NCBI GenBank assembly: GCA_934754415.1
Contig: CAKVIS010000043.1
Coordinates: forward strand, 1-13,632
Length of the DNA stretch: 13,632 bases
Direction of reading: 5' to 3'
Source of the DNA: an uncultured Bulleidia sp.
GTDB taxonomy: Bacteria > Bacillota_I > Bacilli_A > Erysipelotrichales > Erysipelotrichaceae
Numbering within the stretch: the stretch's first letter is position 1; each line of letters opens with the position of its first letter. Of the stretch, positions 1 to 6,188 are shown piece after piece. Position numbers and translations under genes: made by a program. A model generated the notes under the pieces. It had not been told where the DNA came from. It was given only the letters and a program-made list of their open reading frames with translations, and ran no database searches.

Positions 1-126
1 GGTGCAGCGAACATCTTAAGGAAGTGCTTTCCAGATGCATTTCAAAAAGATCCGGATTTCAATGAGTATCAAATCATCAAACATCCAGATCTTATATTAG
101 CACAATCAGGTAATTTCCAAGCGTAA
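1..126 (+). CDS. tnpB: C-terminal fragment of TnpB-like RNA-guided endonuclease (IS605 OrfB)
   Basis: The plus-strand frame is open from base 1 to a TAA at 124-126 and encodes the last 41 residues of a longer protein. It begins GAANILRKCFPDAF, which resembles the C-terminus of IS605 OrfB/TnpB proteins, where a D-x-N-G-A-A-N-I segment carries the last RuvC catalytic aspartate. That aspartate would lie just before base 1, so catalytic integrity cannot be judged here. TnpB proteins are transposon-encoded nucleases guided by a right-end RNA, and the structured tail that follows fits this. The last 20 or so residues have no recognisable domain. The call rests on a short segment plus context. A different nuclease family is unlikely but not excluded. 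Confidence 0.7.
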   Translation, partial: GAANILRKCFPDAFQKDPDFNEYQIIKHPDLILAQSGNFQA

Positions 127-248
127 AGCAAGGAAATAGCGGTATCGTGGACATGCCGTAGGTTAAATTAAGTCCTTATGATTAGTTTAGCTTAGAAGCC
201 CTATCTTCAAACATGATGTTTTACATCTGTTAAGGTGGGGAGGTTCAC
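127..248 (+). ncRNA. Probable TnpB omega RNA (right-end guide RNA scaffold)
   Basis: Three nested structures can be drawn. A 6-bp stem pairs CGGTAT (140-145) with ATGCCG (153-158). Its loop holds GGAC (149-152), which can pair with GTCC (172-175) as a pseudoknot. A long terminal hairpin pairs 199-207 with 232-240 (9 bp, two G-U), 210-213 with 228-231, and 215-219 with 223-227, closing on a TTT loop. GAA (195-197) can also pair with TTC (244-246). A pseudoknot followed by a terminal hairpin ending at the element boundary is the known architecture of omega RNAs. These RNAs overlap the 3' end of tnpB and use the adjacent host sequence as guide. The 5' end is unknown and probably lies inside the tnpB fragment. 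Confidence 0.6.
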
Positions 249-532
249 TTTGTATCAAATCTGTATCCTCTGCCCCAGAAAGAACGAATCCACTTTGGAT
301 TAGATGGATCTTCTTCAATCTTTTCACGTATATGTCGAACATGTACGGAAATGATAGGTCTGCACTGGAAAGGCTTTTCTTTCCATGTAGAAGTATAAAT
401 CTCCTCTGGTGTGAAAATTTCATCCGGATGATCCATCAAAAACTGCAGGATTTCATATTCTTTTGGTGTCAGATGATACTGTTTGCCATTATTTGTTACA
501 ATTCTTTCTTCCTGATTCAATGAGAAGTTCAT
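245..532 (-). CDS. Stand-alone OmpR/PhoB-type winged-helix DNA-binding protein, no receiver domain
   Basis: The 95-residue protein is essentially one Trans_reg_C winged-helix domain. LTPKEYEIL (21-29) matches the start of the alpha-loop region, ISVHVRHIREKIEED (61-75) is the recognition helix, and WGRGYRF (86-92) is the family's C-terminal hairpin. OmpR-family regulators normally carry a phosphorylated receiver of about 120 residues in front, and none exists here. The start is firm: an AAGGAGGTGA site (539-548) sits just before the ATG, and the preceding permease gene ends 1 base upstream of it. The protein is therefore encoded as a small regulator, not a degraded response regulator with a lost 5' end. 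As the last gene of the ABC operon it may regulate that operon, which is inference. Its final codon and TGA stop fall at the transposon boundary, so the original C-terminus may have differed slightly. Confidence 0.8.
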   Translation of the reverse strand: MNFSLNQEERIVTNNGKQYHLTPKEYEILQFLMDHPDEIFTPEEIYTSTWKEKPFQCRPIISVHVRHIREKIEEDPSNPKWIRSFWGRGYRFDTK

Positions 533-533
533 A

Positions 534-2018
534 TTACTTCACCTCCTTCAGATATTCATCCAGTGTATATGTTGTACTGACATAATCACTGTCAGTACAA
601 TCTATAGATACAACACAGTATTTGTTAATAGTTTTTAATTCACTGACAGTAAAACCATCACTCAGAAAATAACCGTATCCATGAATTACTTCGTCTTTTT
701 CTCCTAAAGATCTGACAGACAGATTACCTGAAGAATCCTCATAATAATAGTCGGCATGATTCTCAAAATATCTGTCAATTGCCTCAGTTCTTTTCTCTTC
801 AAGAAGATGAATAACATCTGTATACTGTTCAATCTCATCTGTTGGAACAGGCAGTTCAAAATGTATATTCTTATACATATACTTATCAGATTTACCATCT
901 TCAAAAGAACCATAATAGTAATACTCTAAAGTCTCTCCTTCTGTAAGAGAATATTTATACGCAATACCAAACCCCTTATTCACCCAGGCGAATTGAGCTA
1001 TTCCTATTGTGAATAAAGAACATACCACAAAGTAGATGACATTCTTAACAGAAACTTTTATCTTTCTCCTATAGATACATGTCGCAAGGATATACACCAC
1101 AAACAACAGTACGTACAATATCAACATTTCTGAATAAGAACCGTCAGATACACAACTTACAGATAATAAGATCAGACACGCCAGAAGAAAGATATTAATG
1201 ATAAACGGATAGGCCATGATATCATTGGATACCTGTTCCGCTCTTTCTGCTTTTCTGTTTATAAACTGCTTTTTAAGTACAATCACTGCAAGGATTCCAA
1301 ACAGGAGCATTCCTGCAAACACATACGCAAATTTATAATCTCCCCAGAGTGAATAATAGACAATTGTCTTTGGAAGATTACTTGTAAGCTTCCCCATACC
1401 TATAGTAAACATAGCTGCAGGAGAAAGATAGATTGCCTTTGGAGCAGCGGCATATCCCCAGTTGTTTACGGAATACATATTCAAAACACTTTCTTCCAGT
1501 AATACAAGTACCAGAGGTAAAAAGGTATAGGCACAGACCATAATCAGACCATCCAGGATATTATTGGCACATACATAACATGCTGTATTCACTAACAACA
1601 TCACCAGTAATCCAAATCCAAAGAACAATACACATCTCAGATACTCTACAAAACCAATCGTTTTAGCACAAAGCAGAATATACTCTGCAAAAGAGACCGT
1701 CACAAATGGCACATAAGCAACTAAGAAGCAGAATACTAATGTGGTAATCAGTATTTCTTTCCTGTTCACCGGTATGGACAAAAACATGTCACAGCTGCTC
1801 TTTCTGTGAATGAAAGAGAACAGTAATATTGGTAATACAAATGTGGCGATACCGGATAGGATACCCATTGCCACAAAGCTTGCCATATAGCAGGAAGTGA
1901 TGGATGAATAGGATTTACCGATATACTGCACTAAAGAAAATGCCAGATAGATCACTGCATAGAAACACCATGCGGTCTTCTTACTTTTCAGCAGGTACTG
2001 AAAATAACTTTTATTCAT
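534..2018 (-). CDS. ABC-2-type transporter permease with large C-terminal soluble domain
   Basis: The 494-residue membrane protein has about nine hydrophobic segments, near residues 16-33, 48-70, 89-111, 128-149, 155-175, 228-247, 270-288, 297-315 and 325-345. A hydrophilic C-terminal region of about 145 residues (350-494) follows, rich in Tyr, Glu and Asp. The stretch FLSIPVNRKEIL (79-90) resembles the cytoplasmic coupling segment of ABC-2 permeases. The ATG at 2016-2018 is chosen over one 15 codons upstream because GGGGAG sits 6 bases before it and it overlaps the ATPase stop by 8 bases, a coupled arrangement. With the preceding ATPase it should form an exporter, possibly for peptide antibiotics or lipid-like compounds as in Ytr/Bce-type systems. 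The substrate cannot be read from sequence. The tail resembles the DUF6449-type extension found on such permeases, but this is from memory and unverified. Confidence 0.8.
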   Translation of the reverse strand: MNKSYFQYLLKSKKTAWCFYAVIYLAFSLVQYIGKSYSSITSCYMASFVAMGILSGIATFVLPILLFSFIHRKSSCDMFLSIPVNRKEILITTLVFCFLVAYVPFVTVSFAEYILLCAKTIGFVEYLRCVLFFGFGLLVMLLVNTACYVCANNILDGLIMVCAYTFLPLVLVLLEESVLNMYSVNNWGYAAAPKAIYLSPAAMFTIGMGKLTSNLPKTIVYYSLWGDYKFAYVFAGMLLFGILAVIVLKKQFINRKAERAEQVSNDIMAYPFIINIFLLACLILLSVSCVSDGSYSEMLILYVLLFVVYILATCIYRRKIKVSVKNVIYFVVCSLFTIGIAQFAWVNKGFGIAYKYSLTEGETLEYYYYGSFEDGKSDKYMYKNIHFELPVPTDEIEQYTDVIHLLEEKRTEAIDRYFENHADYYYEDSSGNLSVRSLGEKDEVIHGYGYFLSDGFTVSELKTINKYCVVSIDCTDSDYVSTTYTLDEYLKEVK

Positions 2019-2895
2019 GTATATCTCCCCTTCCTTCCAGTTCATAGATAAACAATTCTTCAAAGTTCACCTGTAAGACATCCAGTAATAAAGGATCCAT
2101 ACGCTGTAATGTTGCTTTGACTTCCTCTTCATCACCTTTGACTACAAGTTTGACAACTCTTCCTTCTGCTTCAAAATGCAGAATATTTAATGTACTGAAA
2201 TCTTCTTTTGTCTTTTCTTCTTTAAAGACTACCTGGTATTTATTTACCTGTTCCTTGGATTGTAATAAGTCACCATAACTTACCATCTTTCCATCTTCCA
2301 GAATGCCGAAGGAATCACAGATATCTTCCAATTCTTTCAGGTTATGACTGGAAATGATAATGGAAACACCTTCGTCCTCAATCATGTCCATTAATACTTT
2401 CTTGAACTTATAACGAATCAGCGGTTCTAACCCGTCATAAGCTTCATCCAGCAGTAATAACTTTGGTTTTGTACTCAGGGCAAATAACAGAGATACTCTT
2501 CTTTTATTCCCTTTGGATAAGTTTAAGATATTGGCTTTTTCATCCAGGTTAAACATCTTCAGATACTTCTGATATTCTTCTTCATAGAAAGGATACAGAG
2601 TACTGTAGAAATCTTTCATATTTCTGATAGTAGCACCTACAGGATAGTATTGATCATCACTGACAAAGGCAATATGACTTTTGATTTCCATATCACAGAA
2701 AGTATCCTGATCATTGAAACAGACATGTCCTGTATCAGGTTCATACACCCCTGCAATCAGTCGTAATAATGTACTTTTACCTGCACCATTCACACCTACA
2801 AGACCGAAAATAGAACCTTCCTGTACTTCCAGTTCCAGATCCTGCAGGACCGGTTTATTTCCAAAACTTTTACTGAGTTTTTCTATTTTTAACAT
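2011..2895 (-). CDS. ABC transporter ATP-binding protein (YtrB-like)
   Basis: This 294-residue protein has the ordered motifs of an ABC nucleotide-binding domain: Walker A GVNGAGKST (34-42), a Q-loop around Q82, signature LSKGN (126-130), Walker B LLLLDE (146-151) with a D-loop (DGLEP, 154-158), and the H-loop histidine at 184. Residues past about 215 form an accessory C-terminal region. The signature differs from the usual LSGGQ (Lys for the first Gly, Asn for Gln), as also occurs in Ytr-like exporters. It starts at an ATG overlapping the GntR gene's end by 7 bases, with GAGGAGG just upstream, and its own end overlaps the permease by 8 bases. Translational coupling and a shared transporter complex follow. 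It would energise the downstream permease at the membrane. Confidence 0.9.
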   Translation of the reverse strand: MLKIEKLSKSFGNKPVLQDLELEVQEGSIFGLVGVNGAGKSTLLRLIAGVYEPDTGHVCFNDQDTFCDMEIKSHIAFVSDDQYYPVGATIRNMKDFYSTLYPFYEEEYQKYLKMFNLDEKANILNLSKGNKRRVSLLFALSTKPKLLLLDEAYDGLEPLIRYKFKKVLMDMIEDEGVSIIISSHNLKELEDICDSFGILEDGKMVSYGDLLQSKEQVNKYQVVFKEEKTKEDFSTLNILHFEAEGRVVKLVVKGDEEEVKATLQRMDPLLLDVLQVNFEELFIYELEGRGDIHE

Positions 2896-3245
2896 GTGAC
2901 CTCCTCAAAGAGTTTTTCAAGTCCCTCTACAATCTCCTGTTTTGTATATCCAGCTTCTTTCACCGGAGTCAGAAGATGATATAACTTCTCTTTTCTGCTG
3001 TTATCCAGATTAATCTCTGCTACATAAACACCTTTTTTTGGCAGGTTATATACATACCCGTTCTTTTCCAGTTCTATATATGCCTTGGATACTGTGTTCG
3101 GATTAATACCGTTATCCTGTGCCAGCTGTCTTACACTTGGCAATCTGTCTCCGGGTTGTAATACACCCGCTTTAATAAAATTCAATATCTGCGTCTGTAT
3201 CTGTTCAAAGATAGGTTCTTTGCTTTGAACGTTTAATAAGAACAT
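2889..3245 (-). CDS. GntR-family transcriptional regulator, YtrA subfamily
   Basis: The 118-residue protein has an N-terminal GntR winged helix. It opens with the typical PIFEQIQTQI (11-20), continues GVLQPGDRLPSVRQLA (27-42), and has a recognition helix around NPNTVSKAYIELEKNG (48-63). Only about 45 residues follow. This short C-terminus without a ligand-binding FadR or UTRA domain is characteristic of YtrA-type regulators, which normally repress an adjoining ABC transporter operon. The frame is open for 16 more codons upstream, but those are read from a DNA repeat, and AAAGGAGG (3250-3257) precedes the ATG at 3243-3245, so the shorter start is chosen. It is first gene of the operon, so it is probably autoregulated through the repeat array just upstream (inference). 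Confidence 0.9.
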   Translation of the reverse strand: MFLLNVQSKEPIFEQIQTQILNFIKAGVLQPGDRLPSVRQLAQDNGINPNTVSKAYIELEKNGYVYNLPKKGVYVAEINLDNSRKEKLYHLLTPVKEAGYTKQEIVEGLEKLFEEVTC

Positions 3246-3257
3246 ATCGCCTCCTTT

Positions 3258-3302
3258 CTGTACCATCTGTACTATCTGACATAACTGTACCATCTGTACT
3301 AT
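3258..3302 (-). repeat. Tandem 9-bp repeat array, five units, candidate operator
   Basis: Read on the plus strand, five consecutive 9-bp units start at 3258, 3267, 3276, 3285 and 3294. Units 1 and 4 are CTGTACCAT and units 2 and 5 are CTGTACTAT. Unit 3 is degenerate (CTGACATAA). The result is also a 20-bp direct repeat with a 27-bp period. GTAC recurs 9, 18 and 9 bases apart. The array lies between the GntR ribosome site and the end of the prs terminator, so it covers the promoter and leader of the ABC operon. Binding by the GntR protein or by the winged-helix protein is an inference from position. Confidence 0.85.
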
Positions 3303-3312
3303 CTATATGCAA
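3284..3312 (-). promoter_or_regulatory. Weak candidate promoter of the gntR-ABC operon
   Basis: On the minus strand TTGCAT (3307-3312) and TACAGT (3284-3289) are separated by 17 bases and match the sigma-A consensus at 3/6 and 4/6 positions. Two repeat units (3285-3302) fall between the boxes and overlap the -10, which would suit repression by steric block. The promoter must lie in this short space, because the prs terminator ends at 3333 and the gene starts at 3245. The exact boxes are uncertain. Confidence 0.3.
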
Positions 3313-3332
3313 TACAATAAATTCTTAAGATG

Positions 3333-3366
3333 AAAAAAGAAGGCCATGATTTCTCACAGTCTTCTT
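3333..3366 (-). terminator. Rho-independent terminator of prs
   Basis: The 30-base palindrome 3337-3366 folds on the minus strand into AAGAAG/CTTCTT, one A-C mismatch, and six further pairs including two G-U, closed by a GAAA loop. Its 3' arm runs into a six-T tract (minus strand, 3338-3333). It begins 10 bases after the prs stop codon and separates prs from the ABC operon downstream. Confidence 0.85.
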
Positions 3367-3376
3367 TCAGGAATGA

Positions 3377-4342
3377 TTATTGTTTGTTATATACATCATA
3401 CACATTGGATACAGGTGTATGGTTCTGAATAGCATCGATTGTCTTGGCAATCATATCCGCAACGGATAAGACCTTGATCTTTGTTGTCTTAGCTTCCTGT
3501 TCTTCATTTAACGGAATAGTATCTGTAATGACCATTTCCTTGATAACAGAGTTTTCAATCTTATCAATGGCATCTCTGGAGAATACACCGTGTGTAATAC
3601 CTGTATAGATTTCTTCAGCACCATGTTCTTTTAAGATCTTACAGCCAGCTACTAAGCTTCCTGCTGTATCACAGATATCATCTACGACTACACAGATCTT
3701 ACCATTAACATCACCGATAACATTCTGAGCTTCTACCATGTTTGGCTTTGGTCTTCTCTTATCAATGATAGCGATTGGCGCATCAAGAATATCAGCAAGT
3801 CTTCTTGCACGTGTAACTCCACCATGATCCGGAGATACAACTACCAGTTTATCTTTAGGGAAATTCTTTTCCTTGAAATACTGACCAATCATAGGTACAG
3901 CTGTCAGATCATCGATAGGAATATCGAAGAATCCCTGAATCTGTGTAGCATGTAAGTCAAATACTACAACACGATCAGCTCCTGCAACCTGTAACAGATC
4001 AGCAACTAATTTAGAAGTGATTGGCTGACGTGGTTTTGCTTTACGGTCCTGTCTTGCATAACCATAATAAGGCATGATGACATTGATTTCACTTGCACTT
4101 GCTCTCTTGCAGGCATCAATGCAGATCAACACTTCCATCAGTCTTTCTGTAACTGGATTACAGGTACTCTGAATAATGAATACAGAGTCTCCACGTAAAG
4201 ACTCCTGTGGTTCTACTAAAATTTCACCATCAGCGAAATGTTCAACACGGATTTTACCTACCGGCAGGTTCAATTCCTTACATACCGCTTCCGTCAGATT
4301 TTTGTTTGCCGTTAAAGCAAACACTACAGTTTCCTTAACCAT
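3377..4342 (-). CDS. prs: Ribose-phosphate pyrophosphokinase (PRPP synthase, class I)
   Basis: The enzyme makes PRPP from ribose 5-phosphate and ATP for purine, pyrimidine, histidine and NAD synthesis in the cytosol. The 321-residue length is normal. Visible motifs are FADGE (36-40), RQDRK (97-101), the catalytic-region histidine DLHATQIQGFFD (129-140), the flexible-loop KRR near 195-197, and the PRPP-binding loop VVVDDICDTAGSL (218-230). The loop has Ile-Cys where Met-Ile or Ile-Ile is common. The ATG is preceded by AAGGGAG at normal spacing. It follows glmU by 59 bases on the same strand, an old Bacillota pairing, and has its own likely promoter just after the glmU stop and its own terminator. 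Confidence 0.97.
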   Translation of the reverse strand: MVKETVVFALTANKNLTEAVCKELNLPVGKIRVEHFADGEILVEPQESLRGDSVFIIQSTCNPVTERLMEVLICIDACKRASASEINVIMPYYGYARQDRKAKPRQPITSKLVADLLQVAGADRVVVFDLHATQIQGFFDIPIDDLTAVPMIGQYFKEKNFPKDKLVVVSPDHGGVTRARRLADILDAPIAIIDKRRPKPNMVEAQNVIGDVNGKICVVVDDICDTAGSLVAGCKILKEHGAEEIYTGITHGVFSRDAIDKIENSVIKEMVITDTIPLNEEQEAKTTKIKVLSVADMIAKTIDAIQNHTPVSNVYDVYNKQ

Positions 4343-4372
4343 TTTATTCTCCCTTGCTATTTATGCATATCT

Positions 4373-4401
4373 ATTATATAGTCAACACATTTCTTTAACA
4401 A
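4373..4401 (-). promoter_or_regulatory. Probable sigma-A-type promoter of prs
   Basis: On the minus strand TTGTTA (4396-4401, 4/6 match) and a perfect TATAAT (4373-4378) are spaced by 17 bases. The -35 begins one base after the glmU stop triplet. The predicted start is near 4366, giving a leader of about 24 bases that contains the prs ribosome site. prs may therefore be transcribed independently of glmU. Confidence 0.6.
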
Positions 4402-5328
4402 TTACTTCGTCTGAACTTTTGAATTACTTTTCACCGTTTCATCCACCAGATAACTTCCAGGGAATATTTCCACATTATCTTCAATCACTGTATGTCCATA
4501 CAGATAGGTATTTGGATGAATAACAACCTCTTTGCCAATCTGTACGTCTTTACCGATATAGGTAACAGAAGGATCTACAATCGTCACGCCTTCCTTCATC
4601 CACTTTGTATTGATTTCACCCTGAAGGTACTTAGAAGTCTCTGCAAGAGCCACATTATCATTGATACCTTCCACTTCTCTCCAGTCATCACAGGCAATTG
4701 CTACTACCTTCTTACCCATGTTCTGTAAAATTTCTACCAGATCTGTCAGGTAGTATTCATGCTGTGCATTATCGTTTTTGATGAGTTTGAGTCCTTCAAA
4801 TAAAGACTGTGTCTTGAAAGCATAGATACCTGTATTGATTTCTCTGACTTTCTTTTCTTCTTCATTACAATCTTTAAATTCCACAATCTTTTCTACGGTA
4901 CCATCCTGTCTTCTGATTACTCTTCCATAGGCACCATTATCTTCAGGAACAGCTGTTAATACAGCCATATCCCCATCCCCTAACAGTTCATACATCTTTT
5001 TATAGGTTTCTGCTTTTACACAAGGGCAGTCTCCGCTTGCCACAACCGTAATACCCTCTTCATTTTCAAGCTGTCTAGCCTGCATTACCGCATGGCCTGT
5101 TCCTAACTGTGGTTCCTGTACAGCAAATTCGCATCTGCCTTCCATGGCATTTTCCACTACTTCATGACGGTATCCAACAACTGTTACAATTCTTTCAGCA
5201 CCAGCTTCTTTCAAAGAATCAATGACATATCCTACAAGTGGTGTTTCAAGAATCTTGTGTAAGACTTTAGGTGTTACGGATTTCATTCTTGTCCCTTTAC
5301 CACCTGCCATAATAATTGCATTTCTCAT
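4402..5328 (-). CDS. glmU: UDP-GlcNAc pyrophosphorylase: GlmU lacking its acetyltransferase domain
   Basis: The 308-residue protein keeps the whole uridyltransferase domain: GGKGTRM (9-15) with K21, QEPQLGTGHA (71-80), SGDCP (98-102), REINTGIYAF (162-171), HEYYLTDLVEIL (190-201) and EVEGINDNVALAE (218-230). This half converts GlcNAc-1-phosphate and UTP to UDP-GlcNAc for peptidoglycan. Full GlmU is about 450-460 residues. The left-handed beta-helix here starts near 250 but stops after roughly four hexapeptide turns, so the acetyltransferase half and its catalytic histidine are absent. The 59 bases to prs contain no leftover domain, so this is not a simple frameshift. GlcN-1-phosphate acetylation must be supplied elsewhere, or GlcNAc-1-phosphate must come from salvage (inference). 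The start is supported by GGAGG 8 bases upstream. Confidence 0.9.
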   Translation of the reverse strand: MRNAIIMAGGKGTRMKSVTPKVLHKILETPLVGYVIDSLKEAGAERIVTVVGYRHEVVENAMEGRCEFAVQEPQLGTGHAVMQARQLENEEGITVVASGDCPCVKAETYKKMYELLGDGDMAVLTAVPEDNGAYGRVIRRQDGTVEKIVEFKDCNEEEKKVREINTGIYAFKTQSLFEGLKLIKNDNAQHEYYLTDLVEILQNMGKKVVAIACDDWREVEGINDNVALAETSKYLQGEINTKWMKEGVTIVDPSVTYIGKDVQIGKEVVIHPNTYLYGHTVIEDNVEIFPGSYLVDETVKSNSKVQTK

Positions 5329-5349
5329 CGTTCATTCCTCCAAGCATCT

Positions 5350-5378
5350 TCTATACTTTAACACGATTTTTCTGCTAA
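5350..5378 (-). promoter_or_regulatory. Candidate promoter of glmU
   Basis: On the minus strand TTAGCA (5373-5378) and TATAGA (5350-5355) are spaced by 17 bases, each matching consensus at 4/6. The predicted start lies about 15 bases before the glmU start codon. The -35 overlaps the -10-like TAATAT proposed for the divergent phosphatase gene, so the two promoters could exclude one another. Confidence 0.35.
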
Positions 5379-5381
5379 TAT
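5376..5381 (+). promoter_or_regulatory. Possible -10 box of the phosphatase gene (leaderless transcript)
   Basis: TAATAT lies 9 bases before the ATG at 5391, and no purine-rich ribosome site is present between them. An in-frame TAA at 5376-5378 blocks any upstream start. No good -35 is visible at standard spacing. If used, transcription would begin at or within a few bases of the ATG. Confidence 0.3.
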
Positions 5382-5390
5382 GTAAATGCT

Positions 5391-6188
5391 ATGAGTTTTG
5401 ATAGAAAAATCCCTTTAGAAGGTGTAGAAAATGCAAGAGATCTTGGTGGACTGCCAACAAAAGACGGAAGACAAGTCAGACCACACAGGTTATTACGTAC
5501 TGCCAATCTGTTTGAAGCCACGGATCATGACTGGAAACTGTTACAGGATACATATCATCTGAAAACCATTCTGGATTTCAGAAGTGAACACGAAGTTGCC
5601 AATAAGCCATTCCAGGAAAGAGAAGGTTTACAAAGACACTGGATCAATGTCATGCCGGATATGGCAGGTGCTTCCCCTGTAGTACATGTAAACGATTCTC
5701 CTGAAGCTATTCTTCGTTTTTTACAGTCTTTAGATCACTTTGATACGTATGATATGTATGTAGCCATTCTTTCCTCCATCAAAGGACAGATGGGATATAC
5801 TGCATTCTTTCACTATCTTCTTGAAAATGATGGACAACATGCTGTACTGTGGCATTGCAATGCAGGTAAAGACAGAACCGGAATTGCTGCCATGTTTATA
5901 TTGTCTGTTCTTGGTGTGGATGAAGATAGCATCATGCAGGATTATCTGGATACCAATCTGTATCGCAAGGAAAAAATTGATAAAGTCCTTGCGGAATTAT
6001 CCAGACTTACAGATGATCAGAGGATATTGGACAGGGCTGTAGGTATGTATGGCGTCCAGAAAGACTTATTACAGAACTGTATGAATTACTGTAAACAGCA
6101 GTCAGGTTCCATTATCAGATATACAAAAGAATACCTGGGTCTTACAGATACAAAAATAGAGATGCTGAAACATCTCTATCTACTGTAA
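5391..6188 (+). CDS. Tyrosine/serine protein phosphatase (Y_phosphatase3, LipA/PtpB-like)
   Basis: The 265-residue cytosolic protein carries the CX5R phosphatase loop HCNAGKDRTG (155-164), with nucleophile Cys156 and Arg162. The N-terminal segment IPLEGVENARDLGG (7-20) and the TILDFRSEHE block (59-68) are typical of atypical bacterial dual-specificity or lipid phosphatases of the Y_phosphatase3 type. No signal peptide is seen. The conserved N-terminus places the start at 5391, although no Shine-Dalgarno is visible. It is inverted relative to the flanking housekeeping genes, lying between ispE and glmU where other Bacillota have purR and spoVG, and it overlaps ispE tail to tail by 9 bases. The substrate (phosphotyrosine protein, phosphoserine or phosphoinositide) cannot be told from sequence. 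Confidence 0.9.
   Translation: MSFDRKIPLEGVENARDLGGLPTKDGRQVRPHRLLRTANLFEATDHDWKLLQDTYHLKTILDFRSEHEVANKPFQEREGLQRHWINVMPDMAGASPVVHVNDSPEAILRFLQSLDHFDTYDMYVAILSSIKGQMGYTAFFHYLLENDGQHAVLWHCNAGKDRTGIAAMFILSVLGVDEDSIMQDYLDTNLYRKEKIDKVLAELSRLTDDQRILDRAVGMYGVQKDLLQNCMNYCKQQSGSIIRYTKEYLGLTDTKIEMLKHLYLL
6152..6179 (-). terminator. Rho-independent terminator of the mnmE-ispE operon, inside the phosphatase gene
   Basis: ATAGAGATG (6156-6164) and CATCTCTAT (6171-6179) form a perfect 9-bp stem with a 6-base loop. On the minus strand it starts immediately after the ispE stop codon and is followed by a five-T tract (6156-6152). These bases encode the last residues of the plus-strand phosphatase. There is no T tract on the plus-strand side, so it is directional. 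Confidence 0.75.

Larger units (their letters stand above)
1..248 (+). mobile_element. Right end of an IS200/IS605-type element (partial)
   Basis: This stretch combines the end of a TnpB-like coding sequence, a structured non-coding tail and a terminal GGTTCAC next to an unrelated host operon on the opposite strand. That is the usual layout of the right end of IS200/IS605 or IS1341-type elements. These elements have no inverted terminal repeats and end in a subterminal hairpin. The left end, the rest of tnpB and any tnpA lie outside the window. The exact boundary (about 246-248) is inferred from the TTCAC ending and from the start of host coding sequence. An empty-site comparison would fix it. 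Confidence 0.65.

Noticed and set aside
187..423. A 78-codon minus-strand frame across the transposon end
   Set aside because: It overlaps the winged-helix gene in another frame and spans the structured transposon tail, with no ribosome site or homology.
3246..3293. A 16-residue N-terminal extension of the GntR regulator
   Set aside because: It is translated from the 9-bp repeat array, while the strong ribosome site and family homology place the start at 3245.
4345..4401. A remnant of the GlmU acetyltransferase domain after the stop, which would indicate a frameshift
   Set aside because: The 57 bases have stops in the continuing frame, no hexapeptide pattern, and contain the prs promoter.
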